64,000 bases of DNA from Erythrobacter sp. (lineage in GTDB: Bacteria > Pseudomonadota > Alphaproteobacteria > Sphingomonadales > Sphingomonadaceae), in NCBI GenBank assembly GCA_009993605.1, contig JAACTB010000009.1, forward strand, positions 1-64,000, read 5' to 3'. The notes under the pieces are model-generated. The model made no database searches. It was given only the letters and a program-made list of their open reading frames with translations, and was not told where the DNA came from. The translations under genes were made by a program, and so were the position numbers. This document shows, in pieces, positions 17,749-27,147 of this stretch (positions are counted from its first letter, which is position 1; every line of letters starts with the position of its first letter).

Positions 17749-18501
17749 TCAGATAAGGGCGAAGAAACGCCCGGCGGCCCAACCCATCCCGATCGACAGC
17801 ACCACCGCGAAAAGGCCATAGGCGAGGCCGTGGCGGTTGGCAGAATTCTCTACGAAGCGTTCGAACCCCACCTTGCGCACCGCCACCTCGGCCGTGGCCG
17901 AAGCGAGCACGCGCCCGCGCGAGATCGCGAAGGTTTCCGCGGTGTAGATCCCCGTCGTGACATTGGACGGCAGCTCGATCCGCGCCTGGTACAGCACCTC
18001 TTCGCTGATCCGCACGCCGCCGACCTGCTCGGTATAGAGGCCCTGGCGCGTCTTCAGGTCGACGAGGCCTGCGGCGAAGCGAGCCTGTTCGTCGGTGTCG
18101 ATCACGCCGCTGGGCGAAAGCTGGATATAGGACGTGCCGAATTCGTAAATGGCGGCGGTCTTTTCATCGACGATCTGTTCGATGGGGCGCGAGGATGCGA
18201 CCGCGAAGAAGCTGGGCGCGGAGCGGAAATCGGTCTGCTCCGCATTCAGCCAGACGCCCGCGATCCGCTCCTTCTCGCGCACGCGGATCGGTTCGGACGG
18301 GCCCTTGAGCACCACGACGATATCGTACCGCCCGCCCGCCTGCTGCGCGATCGGATCGATGATCGCACCGAAGAGGAGCAGTTCGGTCCCCGTGAACCCC
18401 TGACGGACCTGGACTTCGTGTTGCGAGACCTCAGGCACCAGCACAGGATCGCGCTGCCCCATGACGAGGACCGCGAAGAGGATGAGCAGCCAAGCCCTCA
18501 C
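17749..18501 (-). CDS. TIGR02186-type membrane-anchored protein
   Basis: The 250-residue protein starts at a GTG overlapping the TauE stop (GTGAGGGCTTGG), with an N-terminal signal or anchor (AWLLILFAVLVMG). The soluble middle contains EVSQHEVQVRQGFTGTELLLFGAI and VVVLKGPSEPIRVREKERIAGVWLN. A C-terminal membrane helix (LFAVVLSIGMGWAAGRFFAL) ends it. This architecture matches the alphaproteobacterial family TIGR02186, usually found next to a TauE/SafE permease as here. The function is unknown; a periplasmic helper for sulfur-compound export is only inferred from the pairing. Confidence 0.75.
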   Translation of the reverse strand: MRAWLLILFAVLVMGQRDPVLVPEVSQHEVQVRQGFTGTELLLFGAIIDPIAQQAGGRYDIVVVLKGPSEPIRVREKERIAGVWLNAEQTDFRSAPSFFAVASSRPIEQIVDEKTAAIYEFGTSYIQLSPSGVIDTDEQARFAAGLVDLKTRQGLYTEQVGGVRISEEVLYQARIELPSNVTTGIYTAETFAISRGRVLASATAEVAVRKVGFERFVENSANRHGLAYGLFAVVLSIGMGWAAGRFFALI

Positions 18502-19406
18502 AGCATGTTCACGGTATAGATTTCGTCCGGCTGGACGAAGAGGCCGAAGAACATGCGCAGCGCAATGACGAGGACGATCACTGCGAGGACGATGCGCAGC
18601 TTTTCCGGCGCGAACCGCGCCGCGACCTGCGTGCCCATCTGCGCGCCGGTCACCGATCCGATCAGCAGCAGGCCGACAAGGACGATATCGACCGCCCGCG
18701 TCGTCAGCGAATGCATCATCGTCGTCACGACCGTGACGAACAGGATGTTGTAGAGGCTGGTGCCGACCACGACGTTGGCGCTCATCCCAAGAATATAGAG
18801 CATCGCGGGCACGAGGATGAAGCCGCCGCCAACGCCCATCAGCATGGTCAATATCCCCACGATCACGCCCAATAACAGCGGCGCGAGGGGCGAGATGTAG
18901 AGGCCCGAGCGATAGAAGCGCCAGCGGCCCGGCAGGGATGCGATCAGCGGATGATGGCGGCGGCGGCGCGGCGCGGTGGCGCCGGGATCGCCGCGGATCG
19001 CCTGCCACGCCTCGCGCGCCATCAGCGAGCCGATCGAGCCGAGCAGCACGACATAGAGCGCGTTGATCACCACGTCGATCTGGCCGATCGAGCGCAGAAA
19101 GCGGAACAGAAGGGATCCGATCCCCGCCCCGATGGCCCCGCCCGCCACCATCACCGCCCCCATGCGGTAATCCACCCCGTTGCGCTTCGAATGCGCTAGC
19201 ACGCCCGACACGCTCGCGCCGGTCACCTGGGTCGAGGCGGACGCGGCGGCAACGGTGGGCGGGACGCCGTAGAAAATCAGCAGCGGTGTCGTCAGGAAGC
19301 CTCCGCCGACCCCGAACAGGCCCGACAGGATCCCCGTCACCCCGCCCAGCAGCACGATCCACAGCCCGTTGACGGACAGGTTCGCGATGGGGAGGTAGAC
19401 GTCCAT
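18498..19406 (-). CDS. TauE/SafE-family sulfite exporter-like permease
   Basis: This is an inner-membrane transporter of the TauE/SafE family with about eight helices in two homologous halves. Each half carries a glycine-rich motif, LSGLFGVGGGFLTTPLLIFYGV in the first and LTMLMGVGGGFILVPAMLYI in the second. Length is 302 residues. The gene overlaps the downstream TIGR02186 gene by four bases, so the two are translated together. The likely substrate class is organosulfonate or sulfite, from family knowledge only. Confidence 0.87.
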   Translation of the reverse strand: MDVYLPIANLSVNGLWIVLLGGVTGILSGLFGVGGGFLTTPLLIFYGVPPTVAAASASTQVTGASVSGVLAHSKRNGVDYRMGAVMVAGGAIGAGIGSLLFRFLRSIGQIDVVINALYVVLLGSIGSLMAREAWQAIRGDPGATAPRRRRHHPLIASLPGRWRFYRSGLYISPLAPLLLGVIVGILTMLMGVGGGFILVPAMLYILGMSANVVVGTSLYNILFVTVVTTMMHSLTTRAVDIVLVGLLLIGSVTGAQMGTQVAARFAPEKLRIVLAVIVLVIALRMFFGLFVQPDEIYTVNML

Positions 19407-19450
19407 CCTCCGCCTCTATCGCAGGCTTGGCGGGCTTTGAAGGGGCTCGC

Positions 19451-20590
19451 TCAAAATCCGGCAGAAAGCGTAAGGGCGGCACCCGATCCGGGCCGGGCAT
19501 CGCCGGCGATGCGGAACCGGTAATCGGCGGACAGGCGCGCAGGGCCGTCGGCCAGGCGCAGCGCGACACTGGCGCTCGGCCCGATATCGAGCCTCCCGGC
19601 GCCGCGCTGGACCCCGCCCCACGCCCCTGCGCCCAACGCGACGTCACCAAGATCGAACCGGGCCACTCTGCGCTCGGTGACGATCTGGCCATCCGCGAAG
19701 GCCGTGCCGGATTTCCCGCCCACGAAGCCCGCCTGCGCATAGCCTCGCGTGGTTATCCCAATTTCTGGATGCTCGGCGAAAAGACCGGCGGTCGCGAAGA
19801 CGGAGGGGCGCAGCAATGTCTCGCTCTGCGCCCCTTGCCCCCGACGCGTTACCCGCGCTTCGGCGTGCAAACGCACGGGCAGATCGGGATGCGGGCGTGC
19901 GCTGAGGCCGAGCGCCACGTCTTGCTGCCTCGGCCCGGCGATGGCAGCGGCGATCCGCCCGTACAGTTCAGGTCGTGCGCGGCTTTCGGGCGCGAGGGCA
20001 TAGCGCAGGATCGCGCCCGCCTGGCTCGCGCCGTAATTGGCGGACCCAGGGGCGGCCGATGGTGACGCGGCATCGGCGGAACGGACAAATACCCAGCCAT
20101 CGCCCGACAAACGGCCCTCGGTTGCGGGGCGAGAATACGGCGCGATCGGGCGGCTGGTCCCTTCGCCACTTATTTCGCGCGGTTCGTACGCGAAATTGGA
20201 CGCTTGGCGGACGAGAGGTGGCAATTCCGACATGGCAGCCAGCCACATGAGATGATGGCCCGGAATGTAGGCCGAACCGGACCGCTCTGGAGCGGTTCTT
20301 GCGGGCGATAGGACATGCGTGAATGCTGCCTGTCGTTCGCCGGTGAACATCCGGCCGCGAGAAGGCGCGGTGGGCGATCGCGCGACAGAAGTAGCGTTCG
20401 GTCCGGCGCCGATAGGGGATGCTGTCGCATTAGCGAGTCTCTCGCTCGTTCCGGTCAAAGGCGTATCGAACAAACCCGCAGGCACGGTTTCGAGCAACGG
20501 AGACCAGAATGCCGTGCGAAGGACGGTGTACCCTACGAGTAGCGAGACAATCGCCACCAGCGGCTGACCGCGTCTGGTCGTGGTCACCAT
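19451..20590 (-). CDS. NfrA C-terminal-like outer-membrane protein
   Basis: This 379-residue protein has an N-terminal hydrophobic segment (PLVAIVSLLVGYTVL), a Ser/Pro/Ala-rich linker, then from about residue 180 a region that looks like beta-strands. That region includes YGASQAGAILRYAL, GRIAAAIAGPRQQDVALGL, GAGAWGGVQRGAGRLDIGPS and a final LTLSAGF. This pattern resembles the C-terminal part of NfrA-type (phage N4 receptor) proteins found beside NfrB-like glycosyltransferases. The TPR repeats of full NfrA are missing. Its start is one base after the glycosyltransferase stop, so the two are coupled. Confidence 0.55.
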   Translation of the reverse strand: MVTTTRRGQPLVAIVSLLVGYTVLRTAFWSPLLETVPAGLFDTPLTGTSERLANATASPIGAGPNATSVARSPTAPSRGRMFTGERQAAFTHVLSPARTAPERSGSAYIPGHHLMWLAAMSELPPLVRQASNFAYEPREISGEGTSRPIAPYSRPATEGRLSGDGWVFVRSADAASPSAAPGSANYGASQAGAILRYALAPESRARPELYGRIAAAIAGPRQQDVALGLSARPHPDLPVRLHAEARVTRRGQGAQSETLLRPSVFATAGLFAEHPEIGITTRGYAQAGFVGGKSGTAFADGQIVTERRVARFDLGDVALGAGAWGGVQRGAGRLDIGPSASVALRLADGPARLSADYRFRIAGDARPGSGAALTLSAGF

Positions 20591-20591
20591 G

Positions 20592-22016
20592 TCAGGCCGC
20601 CTCGTGCCCGTCGATCGCGGGGTGGTCGCGATGGTCCGTCTTCTCCCACACGATCGGCGCGCCCCTGAGAGTGCGCAGATAGGCGAACAACGCCCGCCGC
20701 CCGGCCAGGATCGCGATGGTGTTGGATACCGGAATGCGAGCCACGGCGAGTGCCGCCTCGCGCCAGCCGAATTCGCGGCCGGTGAAAAACGCCCGGACCG
20801 CAGCTCGCCAGAGAAGCGCGACGAAATTCAGAGCGACGAGCAGTTGGAGAAGGGGGCCGAGCCTGACCGGCTCGATCAGGCCGAACCCACGCGCCATCCA
20901 GCTCAACGCCATGGCGGCAAGCAGGCCGTAGGCGATGAACAGCAGCAGCGCCGCGAGCGGGCCGCGCCGGTCGCGCAGATCGAACCAGCGCCGCGCCGCG
21001 CCCTTGCCCCAGCCGATCCGGTCCCAGCCCTGCAAGGCGATCCCGTGCACCCAGCGGGTCTTCTGACGCACCGATTCGCCGATCCGGCCGGGGAAATAAG
21101 CCCGCGTCGCGATCAGCCGCCCTTCCATGGTCCGCATTCGCAGGAACCGCGTCCGCATTCCCATCATCGCGATATCGAGGCCAAATTCGTAATCCTCGGT
21201 CAGCGAATCAACTGCGAACGGTCCGCGCCCGTCGCGCAGAGCGGCGATATTCGACAGCGCATCGCGCCGCACCGCGCAGCCGACGCCCGCACCCGGAACG
21301 CCCGCCCCGAGCGCATCGCGCACGGTCATGGTCTTGGCATGCGCCTCGCAGAATTCGTCGACATAATGGCCCGCGACAAAGCGTGAGCCCGGCTTGGGCA
21401 GGGCCAGGACTGGCAATTGCACGAAGGCGGCATGGTCGATCGCGATATCGAACAGCTTGAGCGCAAGCGGATCGACCATATCCTCGGCATCGTGCAACAC
21501 CACCATGCGGAAGGTGCGACCCTTGATCGCTTCCTCGTCCTCGAGCGCCCGAAAGAGACAGTTGAGGCAGTCGGCCTTGGAGGTCGGCCCGAATTCGGAA
21601 TTGACGACCACGCGCACGCGTCGATCCTCTTTCTCCAGCGCCCGCGCGACGGCCAGCGTCTCGGGATCGTTGGCATAGCATCCGATAAGTATCGTGAGCT
21701 TGGGATCGGGCCAGACGGAGAGCGCGTGCCTGACCGTGGCGCCAATCACGCGCACCTCCTGCCAGCAGGGAATAAAGACCGCGGCGTCGCCGGAAAGCGT
21801 ATTGGCCGCGAGATCGCCAGCGTCGATGCGCCCGGTTCCCATGCGCCCCGTCAGGCGCAGCCAGAGATAGGCGATATCGACCGCGAATTCGTCCAGCGCT
21901 CCGATCAGGAAGAAGACGCCTGCGAACAGCAGCATCTCGTGCTGCACAGCCACGAAAAGCGCGCCGCCCTGCCATCCGGCCATCACATTGTCAGCATGTG
22001 CCCCACACGCCCCCAT
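20592..22016 (-). CDS. NfrB-like membrane family 2 glycosyltransferase
   Basis: This 474-residue inner-membrane glycosyltransferase has an N-terminal helix (MLLFAGVFFLIGALDEF) and a GT2 domain. GT2 marks are DAED near residue 176, TEDYEFG near 273 and QKTRWVHG near 318, the D,D,TED,QxxRW pattern of processive enzymes. C-terminal helices (PLAALLLFIAYGLLAAMALSWMA and following) complete it. It resembles the N-terminal half of NfrB, without the c-di-GMP-binding C-terminal domain of the E. coli protein. A start at 21983 (MAGWQGG) is also possible. Confidence 0.8.
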   Translation of the reverse strand: MGACGAHADNVMAGWQGGALFVAVQHEMLLFAGVFFLIGALDEFAVDIAYLWLRLTGRMGTGRIDAGDLAANTLSGDAAVFIPCWQEVRVIGATVRHALSVWPDPKLTILIGCYANDPETLAVARALEKEDRRVRVVVNSEFGPTSKADCLNCLFRALEDEEAIKGRTFRMVVLHDAEDMVDPLALKLFDIAIDHAAFVQLPVLALPKPGSRFVAGHYVDEFCEAHAKTMTVRDALGAGVPGAGVGCAVRRDALSNIAALRDGRGPFAVDSLTEDYEFGLDIAMMGMRTRFLRMRTMEGRLIATRAYFPGRIGESVRQKTRWVHGIALQGWDRIGWGKGAARRWFDLRDRRGPLAALLLFIAYGLLAAMALSWMARGFGLIEPVRLGPLLQLLVALNFVALLWRAAVRAFFTGREFGWREAALAVARIPVSNTIAILAGRRALFAYLRTLRGAPIVWEKTDHRDHPAIDGHEAA

Positions 22017-22159
22017 TCCTATCCGAAACGACTAATACGCATTTTGCGCAGGGGCAATGCGCGATCTGGGGAGAAATGGGGGACGGGATCGGTGACAAAC
22101 CGCCCTCGCCGTGTTTCAGGCGATGGCGGTCCGTCTATCGCGTGAGGTCCGGCGCGGGC

Positions 22160-22597
22160 TTACCAGCTACCGGTGTTCTCCATGCTTGCCCAAGGTTCCT
22201 GCGGCGGCAGATGGCCGTCTTGCAACAATTCGACCGAGATACCGTCCGGCGAGCGCACGAACGCCATATGCCCATCGCGCGGCGGGCGATTGATCGTGTG
22301 GCCCGCATCCATCAGCCGCTGGCAGGTGGCGTAGATATCCTCGACCCGATAAGCGAGATGCCCGAAATTGCGCCCCCCGGTATAGTCTTCCGGTGCGCTG
22401 CCGTCTTCGGGCGGCCAGTTGTATGTCAGTTCGACCTCGGCCACGCCCTCCTGGCCCTCCGCGGCGAGGAAGATCAGCGTGAAGCGCCCCTTCTCATTGT
22501 CGAACCGCCGCGTCTCCTTGACGCCGAACAGTTCGAAGAAGGCCAGGGTCGCGTCTGGATCGCTGACCCGGATCATGGTGTGGAGATATTTCGTCAT
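22160..22597 (-). CDS. gloA: lactoylglutathione lyase (glyoxalase I)
   Basis: This enzyme isomerises the hemithioacetal of methylglyoxal and glutathione. The four expected metal ligands are visible: His in KYLHTMIRV, Glu in EVELTYNW, His in FGHLAYRV and Glu in GISVELLQ. The 145-residue length fits a single-unit Ni-type GloA. The gene stands alone on the minus strand between the glycosyltransferase start and the TorF-type porin terminator. Confidence 0.9.
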   Translation of the reverse strand: MTKYLHTMIRVSDPDATLAFFELFGVKETRRFDNEKGRFTLIFLAAEGQEGVAEVELTYNWPPEDGSAPEDYTGGRNFGHLAYRVEDIYATCQRLMDAGHTINRPPRDGHMAFVRSPDGISVELLQDGHLPPQEPWASMENTGSW

Positions 22598-22650
22598 CGT
22601 CGGTCCCTTGATTATCTGACACGCCAGATGGGGCCGATGATGCGATAACG

Positions 22651-22680
22651 AAAGGGGCGGCCCGACCGGACCGCCCGCCT
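22651..22680 (-). terminator. probable terminator after the TorF-type porin gene
   Basis: Read on the minus strand, GGGCGG and GCCGCC arms with inner CCG/CGG pairs form a GC-rich stem followed by a short T-run (CCCCTTTCG). It lies about 22 bases past the porin stop. The T-run is short, so efficiency is uncertain. Confidence 0.55.
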
Positions 22681-22701
22681 TTCTTCAACCCTGCGCCTGT
22701 C

Positions 22702-23469
22702 TCAGAAGCTTGCGCTCAAGGTCACCACGAAAGCGTCATCGACGAAATCATAAGCCCCCGGCGCGATGTCGCCTTCCGCACCGACATAGGCGGCGCTGAG
22801 CGTGAACGGTCCATAGACATTGGCCTCGGCCCCGATCGACCAGTCGAACGCGTCGCCGTCATTGGTGAAGGTGAGGAAACCGTCGGTATAGCCCAGATGC
22901 CCGGTCACGGTGACGGGCGTGTTGGGAATGCCCACCCCGATATCGCTGTAAACATACAGATTGTCCGTGCCGCCAAGCGAATCCTGTTCGGGCGCATAAG
23001 CGACGCCGACCGTGGTTTCCGCCGGCCCGAAAGTGAAGCCGAGCGAGGAATAGAATTCGACGTAATCGAAATCGCCGGGGCCGGCATCGGGGTAGAGATA
23101 GCCGATCACGCCGACATCGAGCGCGAGCCCTTCGCCGACATCCCCGCTCCAGCCGCCATAGACGTCGAGTTCGACATCGCCGTACCCGACCGTGTCGTCA
23201 TCCAGCGTCGATGCCCAGGTGCCGACATAGAACCCCGATTCGTGGGCAAGGTCCAGACCGCCCTGCACCGCCGGGTCGCCGCCCGACAGATCGACGCCGC
23301 GAAAGCGGTATTCGCTGGTCAGCGCGATATTGGCGGAAAAGGTGATCGGACCTTCGGTTTCCGCTTCGACCTCGTCGGCGGGATTGACGGTCTGCGCAGC
23401 CGCTGGGGCCGCAAAGGCGAGGCTCGCCAAAACAAAAACTGCGGCTGGGCCGCGAAAGGACGTGAGCAT
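22702..23469 (-). CDS. TorF-family putative porin
   Basis: This is an outer-membrane beta-barrel protein of the TIGR02001/TorF type. A signal peptide (FVLASLAFAAPAAAQ) is followed by the family-typical first strand ANIALTSEYRFRGVDLSGGDPAVQGGLDLAHESGFYVGTWAS. Alternating strand patterns continue to the C-terminal Phe (VVTLSASF), which is the expected barrel-insertion signal. Mature length is about 230 residues. The transported solute is unknown. Confidence 0.85.
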   Translation of the reverse strand: MLTSFRGPAAVFVLASLAFAAPAAAQTVNPADEVEAETEGPITFSANIALTSEYRFRGVDLSGGDPAVQGGLDLAHESGFYVGTWASTLDDDTVGYGDVELDVYGGWSGDVGEGLALDVGVIGYLYPDAGPGDFDYVEFYSSLGFTFGPAETTVGVAYAPEQDSLGGTDNLYVYSDIGVGIPNTPVTVTGHLGYTDGFLTFTNDGDAFDWSIGAEANVYGPFTLSAAYVGAEGDIAPGAYDFVDDAFVVTLSASF

Positions 23470-23727
23470 GACAGACTCCTCTGGTTGTCGCTTCGTCCCA
23501 CCTGCAATCCGCCGGGCCCCTTGTTATCGGATGGGGTCCTCGCTCGGATCGGCAAACTTGTTTCACGAAAACGGCGATAGGCGCAAGTTTCGATCCGCAC
23601 CTTTTCGCACTTGCAGCATAAGGCGTGGCAAATCGGCAACGGAGCGACCCGTTGCACGAGAGCGAACGCGGTTGCAGCCCTGTGCGGCCTCGCCTAGACG
23701 CCTTGCGCCGGGCGTCAGGCTCGCCAC

Positions 23728-24528
23728 ATGGCAGCCATGATCAAAGCCCTCAGCAAGATTTTCCGCTCCGACAAGGCCGCGCGCCCGCTCCCTTCGGTCC
23801 CCGAGGGCGAGCGCTATTACATCGTGGGCGACATCCACGGGCGCTGCGACCTGTTTGCCGCGCTGAAGAATGCGATCGAGCAGGACGAATTGGATTCAGA
23901 CGCGACAAGCACGGTCATCCTGCTCGGCGATCTGGTGGATCGCGGCCCCGACAGTGCGGGCGTGATCGCGCTGGCCCGCGAATGGCAGACCCGCCGTCCG
24001 ATGCGCTTCCTCGCGGGCAATCACGAGGAAATGTTCCTCGACAGTTTCGACGATCGCAAGGTGCTGCGCCATTTCGTCAAGCATGGCGGGCGCGAGACGA
24101 TTATGAGCTACGGCCTGACGCGCAGGCAATACGACGCGCTCGAACTCGACCAGTTGCAGGACGAGATGCGCGTTATCGTCCCGCAGGAACACCGGGATTT
24201 TCTGGCCGCTTTCGAAGACATGATCGTGATTGGCGACTACGTCTTCGTCCACGCCGGTATCGACCCCTCGCGCCCGATCGAGGATCAGTCCGCCAAGGAT
24301 CTGCGCTGGATACGCGAACGGTTCCTCAATACGGTCGGGCCGCTGAGCCATGTGGTCGTGCACGGGCACACGATCTTCGAGGATGTCGAGGATCAGGGGC
24401 ACCGGATCGGCATCGACACGGGCGCCTTCCGCACCGGGGTCTTGACCGCGCTCGTTCTCGAAGGCACCGAGCGCCGCTATATCCAGGCCATCGAGCGCGA
24501 CGGTAGGATCACCATCCAGCACGGGTAG
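23728..24528 (+). CDS. serine/threonine-type metallophosphatase
   Basis: This cytoplasmic PPP-family phosphatase resembles PrpA or phage lambda phosphatase. Metal-binding motifs are clear: GDIHGRCDL near residue 34, GDLVDRGPDS near 72 and GNHEEMFL near 97, with later His residues in VFVHAGID and VVHGHTIFE. Length is 266 residues. The start at 23728 has a second in-frame ATG three codons later. It lies six bases before ugd on the same strand, so the two may be co-transcribed. Confidence 0.88.
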   Translation: MAAMIKALSKIFRSDKAARPLPSVPEGERYYIVGDIHGRCDLFAALKNAIEQDELDSDATSTVILLGDLVDRGPDSAGVIALAREWQTRRPMRFLAGNHEEMFLDSFDDRKVLRHFVKHGGRETIMSYGLTRRQYDALELDQLQDEMRVIVPQEHRDFLAAFEDMIVIGDYVFVHAGIDPSRPIEDQSAKDLRWIRERFLNTVGPLSHVVVHGHTIFEDVEDQGHRIGIDTGAFRTGVLTALVLEGTERRYIQAIERDGRITIQHG

Positions 24529-24534
24529 GACGAT

Positions 24535-25845
24535 ATGAAAATCGCAATGGTCGGATCGGGGTATGTCGGTCTGGTATCGGGAGCCTGCTTTGCGGACTTC
24601 GGCCACGAGGTGGTCTGCATCGACAAGGATCAGTCGAAGATCGACCGCCTGCATGACGGGATCATGCCGATCTACGAGCCCGGGCTCGATCAATTGGTGG
24701 CTAACAACGTCAAGTCCGGACGGCTGACCTTCACCACCGATCTGGCCGAGGGCATCGCTGGCGCGTCCGCGATCTTCATCGCGGTCGGCACGCCGAGCCG
24801 CCGGGGCGATGGCCACGCCGACCTCTCCTTCGTCTATGCCGTCGCCGAAGAGGTCGGGCAGAACCTGTCGAACGAGGCGGTGATCGTCACCAAATCGACC
24901 GTTCCGGTCGGCACCGGAGACGAGGTCGAACGCATCCTCAAGGACAGCGGAACCACCCACCGTTTCGCGGTCGTCTCCAATCCCGAATTCCTGCGCGAAG
25001 GGGCCGCGATCGGCGATTTCAAGCGCCCCGACCGGATCGTGATCGGTGCCGAGGACGAGTTCGGGCGCGAGGTAATGCGCGAGGTCTATCGCCCGCTCTT
25101 CCTCAACGAATCGCCGATCCTGTTCACCGGCCGCCGCACCAGCGAGCTCATCAAATACGCCGCCAACGCCTTCCTCGCGACCAAGATCACCTTCATCAAC
25201 GAGATGGCGGATCTGTGCGAAAAGGTCGGCGCCAACGTGCAGGATGTCTCTCGCGGGATCGGGATGGACAACCGCATCGGCTCGAAATTCCTCCATGCGG
25301 GTCCGGGCTATGGCGGTTCCTGCTTCCCCAAGGATACGCTCGCCTTGCTCAAGACGGCGGAGGATTACGACAGCCCGACGCGGATCGTGGAGGCCGTGGT
25401 CAAGGTCAATGAAAGCCGCAAGCGTGCCATGGGCCGCAAGGTGCTGGACGCCATCGGTGGGCATGATGGGGCGCGGGGCAAGAAGGTCGCGCTGCTCGGC
25501 CTGACCTTCAAGCCGAACACGGACGACATGCGCGATTCGCCCGCGATCGCGGTGGCGCAGACGCTGACCGATGCCGGTGTCGAGGTCGCGGCCTACGACC
25601 CGGAAGGGATGGACCTCGCCAAGCCGCTGATGCCCGACGTCACGATGTGTTCCGATCCCTATGAGGCGATCGAAAATGCCGACGCCATCGCCATCGTCAC
25701 CGAATGGGACGCCTTCCGCGCCCTCGATCTCTCCCGCGTGAAATCGCTCGCCAAGGCGCCGGTGATGGTGGACCTCAGAAACATCTACCGCCCCGACGAC
25801 ATGCGCGAGCGCGGCTTTTCCTATACCTCCATCGGGCGCGACTGA
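24535..25845 (+). CDS. ugd: UDP-glucose 6-dehydrogenase
   Basis: This enzyme oxidises UDP-glucose to UDP-glucuronate for surface polysaccharides. The N-terminal NAD-binding fold has KIAMVGSGYVGLVSGACFAD. The central helix carries ELIKYAANAFLATKITFINE, and the catalytic Cys lies in GPGYGGSCFPKDTLAL. The C-terminal UDP-binding domain has LLGLTFKPNTDDMRDSPA. Length is 436 residues, normal for the family. No other nucleotide-sugar genes are adjacent; the NfrB-like glycosyltransferase is 2.5 kb away. Confidence 0.95.
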   Translation: MKIAMVGSGYVGLVSGACFADFGHEVVCIDKDQSKIDRLHDGIMPIYEPGLDQLVANNVKSGRLTFTTDLAEGIAGASAIFIAVGTPSRRGDGHADLSFVYAVAEEVGQNLSNEAVIVTKSTVPVGTGDEVERILKDSGTTHRFAVVSNPEFLREGAAIGDFKRPDRIVIGAEDEFGREVMREVYRPLFLNESPILFTGRRTSELIKYAANAFLATKITFINEMADLCEKVGANVQDVSRGIGMDNRIGSKFLHAGPGYGGSCFPKDTLALLKTAEDYDSPTRIVEAVVKVNESRKRAMGRKVLDAIGGHDGARGKKVALLGLTFKPNTDDMRDSPAIAVAQTLTDAGVEVAAYDPEGMDLAKPLMPDVTMCSDPYEAIENADAIAIVTEWDAFRALDLSRVKSLAKAPVMVDLRNIYRPDDMRERGFSYTSIGRD

Positions 25846-25872
25846 ACGACGCCTGAAGGCCGCGAGCCGCGA

Positions 25873-27147
25873 TCAGTCGATCACGCGCCCGCGCACCATC
25901 ACCCAGTCGACGTCTTCCAGCACCGTCACATCGGCCAGCGGATCGCCGTCCACCGCGATGATGTCCGCCGAATAGCCGGGCGCCAGCCGCCCGATCTCGT
26001 TTTCCATCTCGAGAACGCGCGCCGCCATGGTTGTCGCGCTAGCCAGCGCTTCGCGATCGGTCATGCCCTGCGCCCGCATCAGAGCGAATTCGCCTGCGTT
26101 GCGCCCATGTTCGAACACGCCCGCATCGGTGCCGAAGGCGATCGGCACGCCCCAATTGCGCGCCTTGCCCATGAAGGTCTGCGCTACATCGGCGACCGCG
26201 CGGATCTTGTCCTCGACCACGGGGGTGTAGACGCCCTGCCCCAGCCGCTCGGTCACGCCCTTGAAGGCCATCAGCGTCGGGATCAGCACGGTGCCGTTCT
26301 TCACCATTTCGCGCGCGGCCGCCTCGTCGAGATAGGTGCCGTGCTCGATCGTATCGATGCCCGCCCGGCTCGCCGCCTCGATCCCGCGCGCGCCATGCGC
26401 ATGGGCCATCACCTTGAGGCCGAGCGAATGGGCGGTGTCGGCGATGCTTTTCATCTCGCTATCGGTGAAATGCGCCTCGAGGCCCCGTTCCTGCTGGCTG
26501 AGGACGCCGCCCGTCGCGGTGATCTTGATCGTGTCCGCCCCGTTCTGGCTGGCGCGCCTGACCTTGGCCGCGCATTCGACCGCGCCGGTGCAGCTGTAAC
26601 CGCTCGACAGGATCTCGTTGATCTCGGGCAGGAAGCCGGTGACGTCGCCATGCCCGCCGATAATGGCGAGCGGCGGTCCGGCGGCGATGATGCGGGGGCC
26701 TGCGATCAGGCCTTCCTCGGTCCCGCGGCGCAGCGAAAAGGCGGTCTGCTGCGCGCTCCCCGCCTCGCGCACGGTGGTGAACCCGGCCAGCGCGGTGAGG
26801 CGCGCATTCTTCGCGCCGACCACCACACCCCATTCGGCGGGCTCCACCGCTTCGCGCCAGAAATCGCCGCCGGGATCGCCCGTCAGATGGACATGCAGAT
26901 CGATCAGGCCCGGCAGGACCGTCTTGCCCGGCAATTGCACCAGCGTCGCGCCGTCGGCCCCGTCCTGCCACCCTTCCGCGATCGAGACGATGCGTCCGTC
27001 GGTCACGGTGATGGTCGAGCGGCCCAGCGGCGGTGCATCGGGCGCGACGATCACCCGCTCGGCCTGGATCACGGTGGTGTCGGCCAGAAGCGGGCTGGCC
27101 ATCATGGCGAGCGCGGCGGGTATCAGGCGGGTGATGGAATGGGTCAT
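25873..27147 (-). CDS. secreted metal-dependent amidohydrolase
   Basis: This is an imidazolonepropionase/prolidase-like amidohydrolase. A signal peptide (LIPAALAMMASPLLA) precedes the TIM-barrel enzyme. Metal motifs are LIDLHVHLTGD, the Lys in ADTIKITATGG, HAHGARGIEAA, IDTIEHGTYL and the Asp in FGTDAGVFEHG. The start MTHSITRL is chosen because GGGAGAG lies just upstream; the track extension to 27243 is non-conserved. Family members hydrolyse dipeptides such as Xaa-Pro. It is divergent from an S9 peptidase gene, suggesting joint peptide breakdown in the periplasm. Confidence 0.87.
   Translation of the reverse strand: MTHSITRLIPAALAMMASPLLADTTVIQAERVIVAPDAPPLGRSTITVTDGRIVSIAEGWQDGADGATLVQLPGKTVLPGLIDLHVHLTGDPGGDFWREAVEPAEWGVVVGAKNARLTALAGFTTVREAGSAQQTAFSLRRGTEEGLIAGPRIIAAGPPLAIIGGHGDVTGFLPEINEILSSGYSCTGAVECAAKVRRASQNGADTIKITATGGVLSQQERGLEAHFTDSEMKSIADTAHSLGLKVMAHAHGARGIEAASRAGIDTIEHGTYLDEAAAREMVKNGTVLIPTLMAFKGVTERLGQGVYTPVVEDKIRAVADVAQTFMGKARNWGVPIAFGTDAGVFEHGRNAGEFALMRAQGMTDREALASATTMAARVLEMENEIGRLAPGYSADIIAVDGDPLADVTVLEDVDWVMVRGRVID

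Noticed and set aside
23896-25464. 522-residue minus-strand ORF opposite the phosphatase and ugd
   Set aside because: It is a shadow of ugd, which has a complete NAD motif and catalytic Cys.
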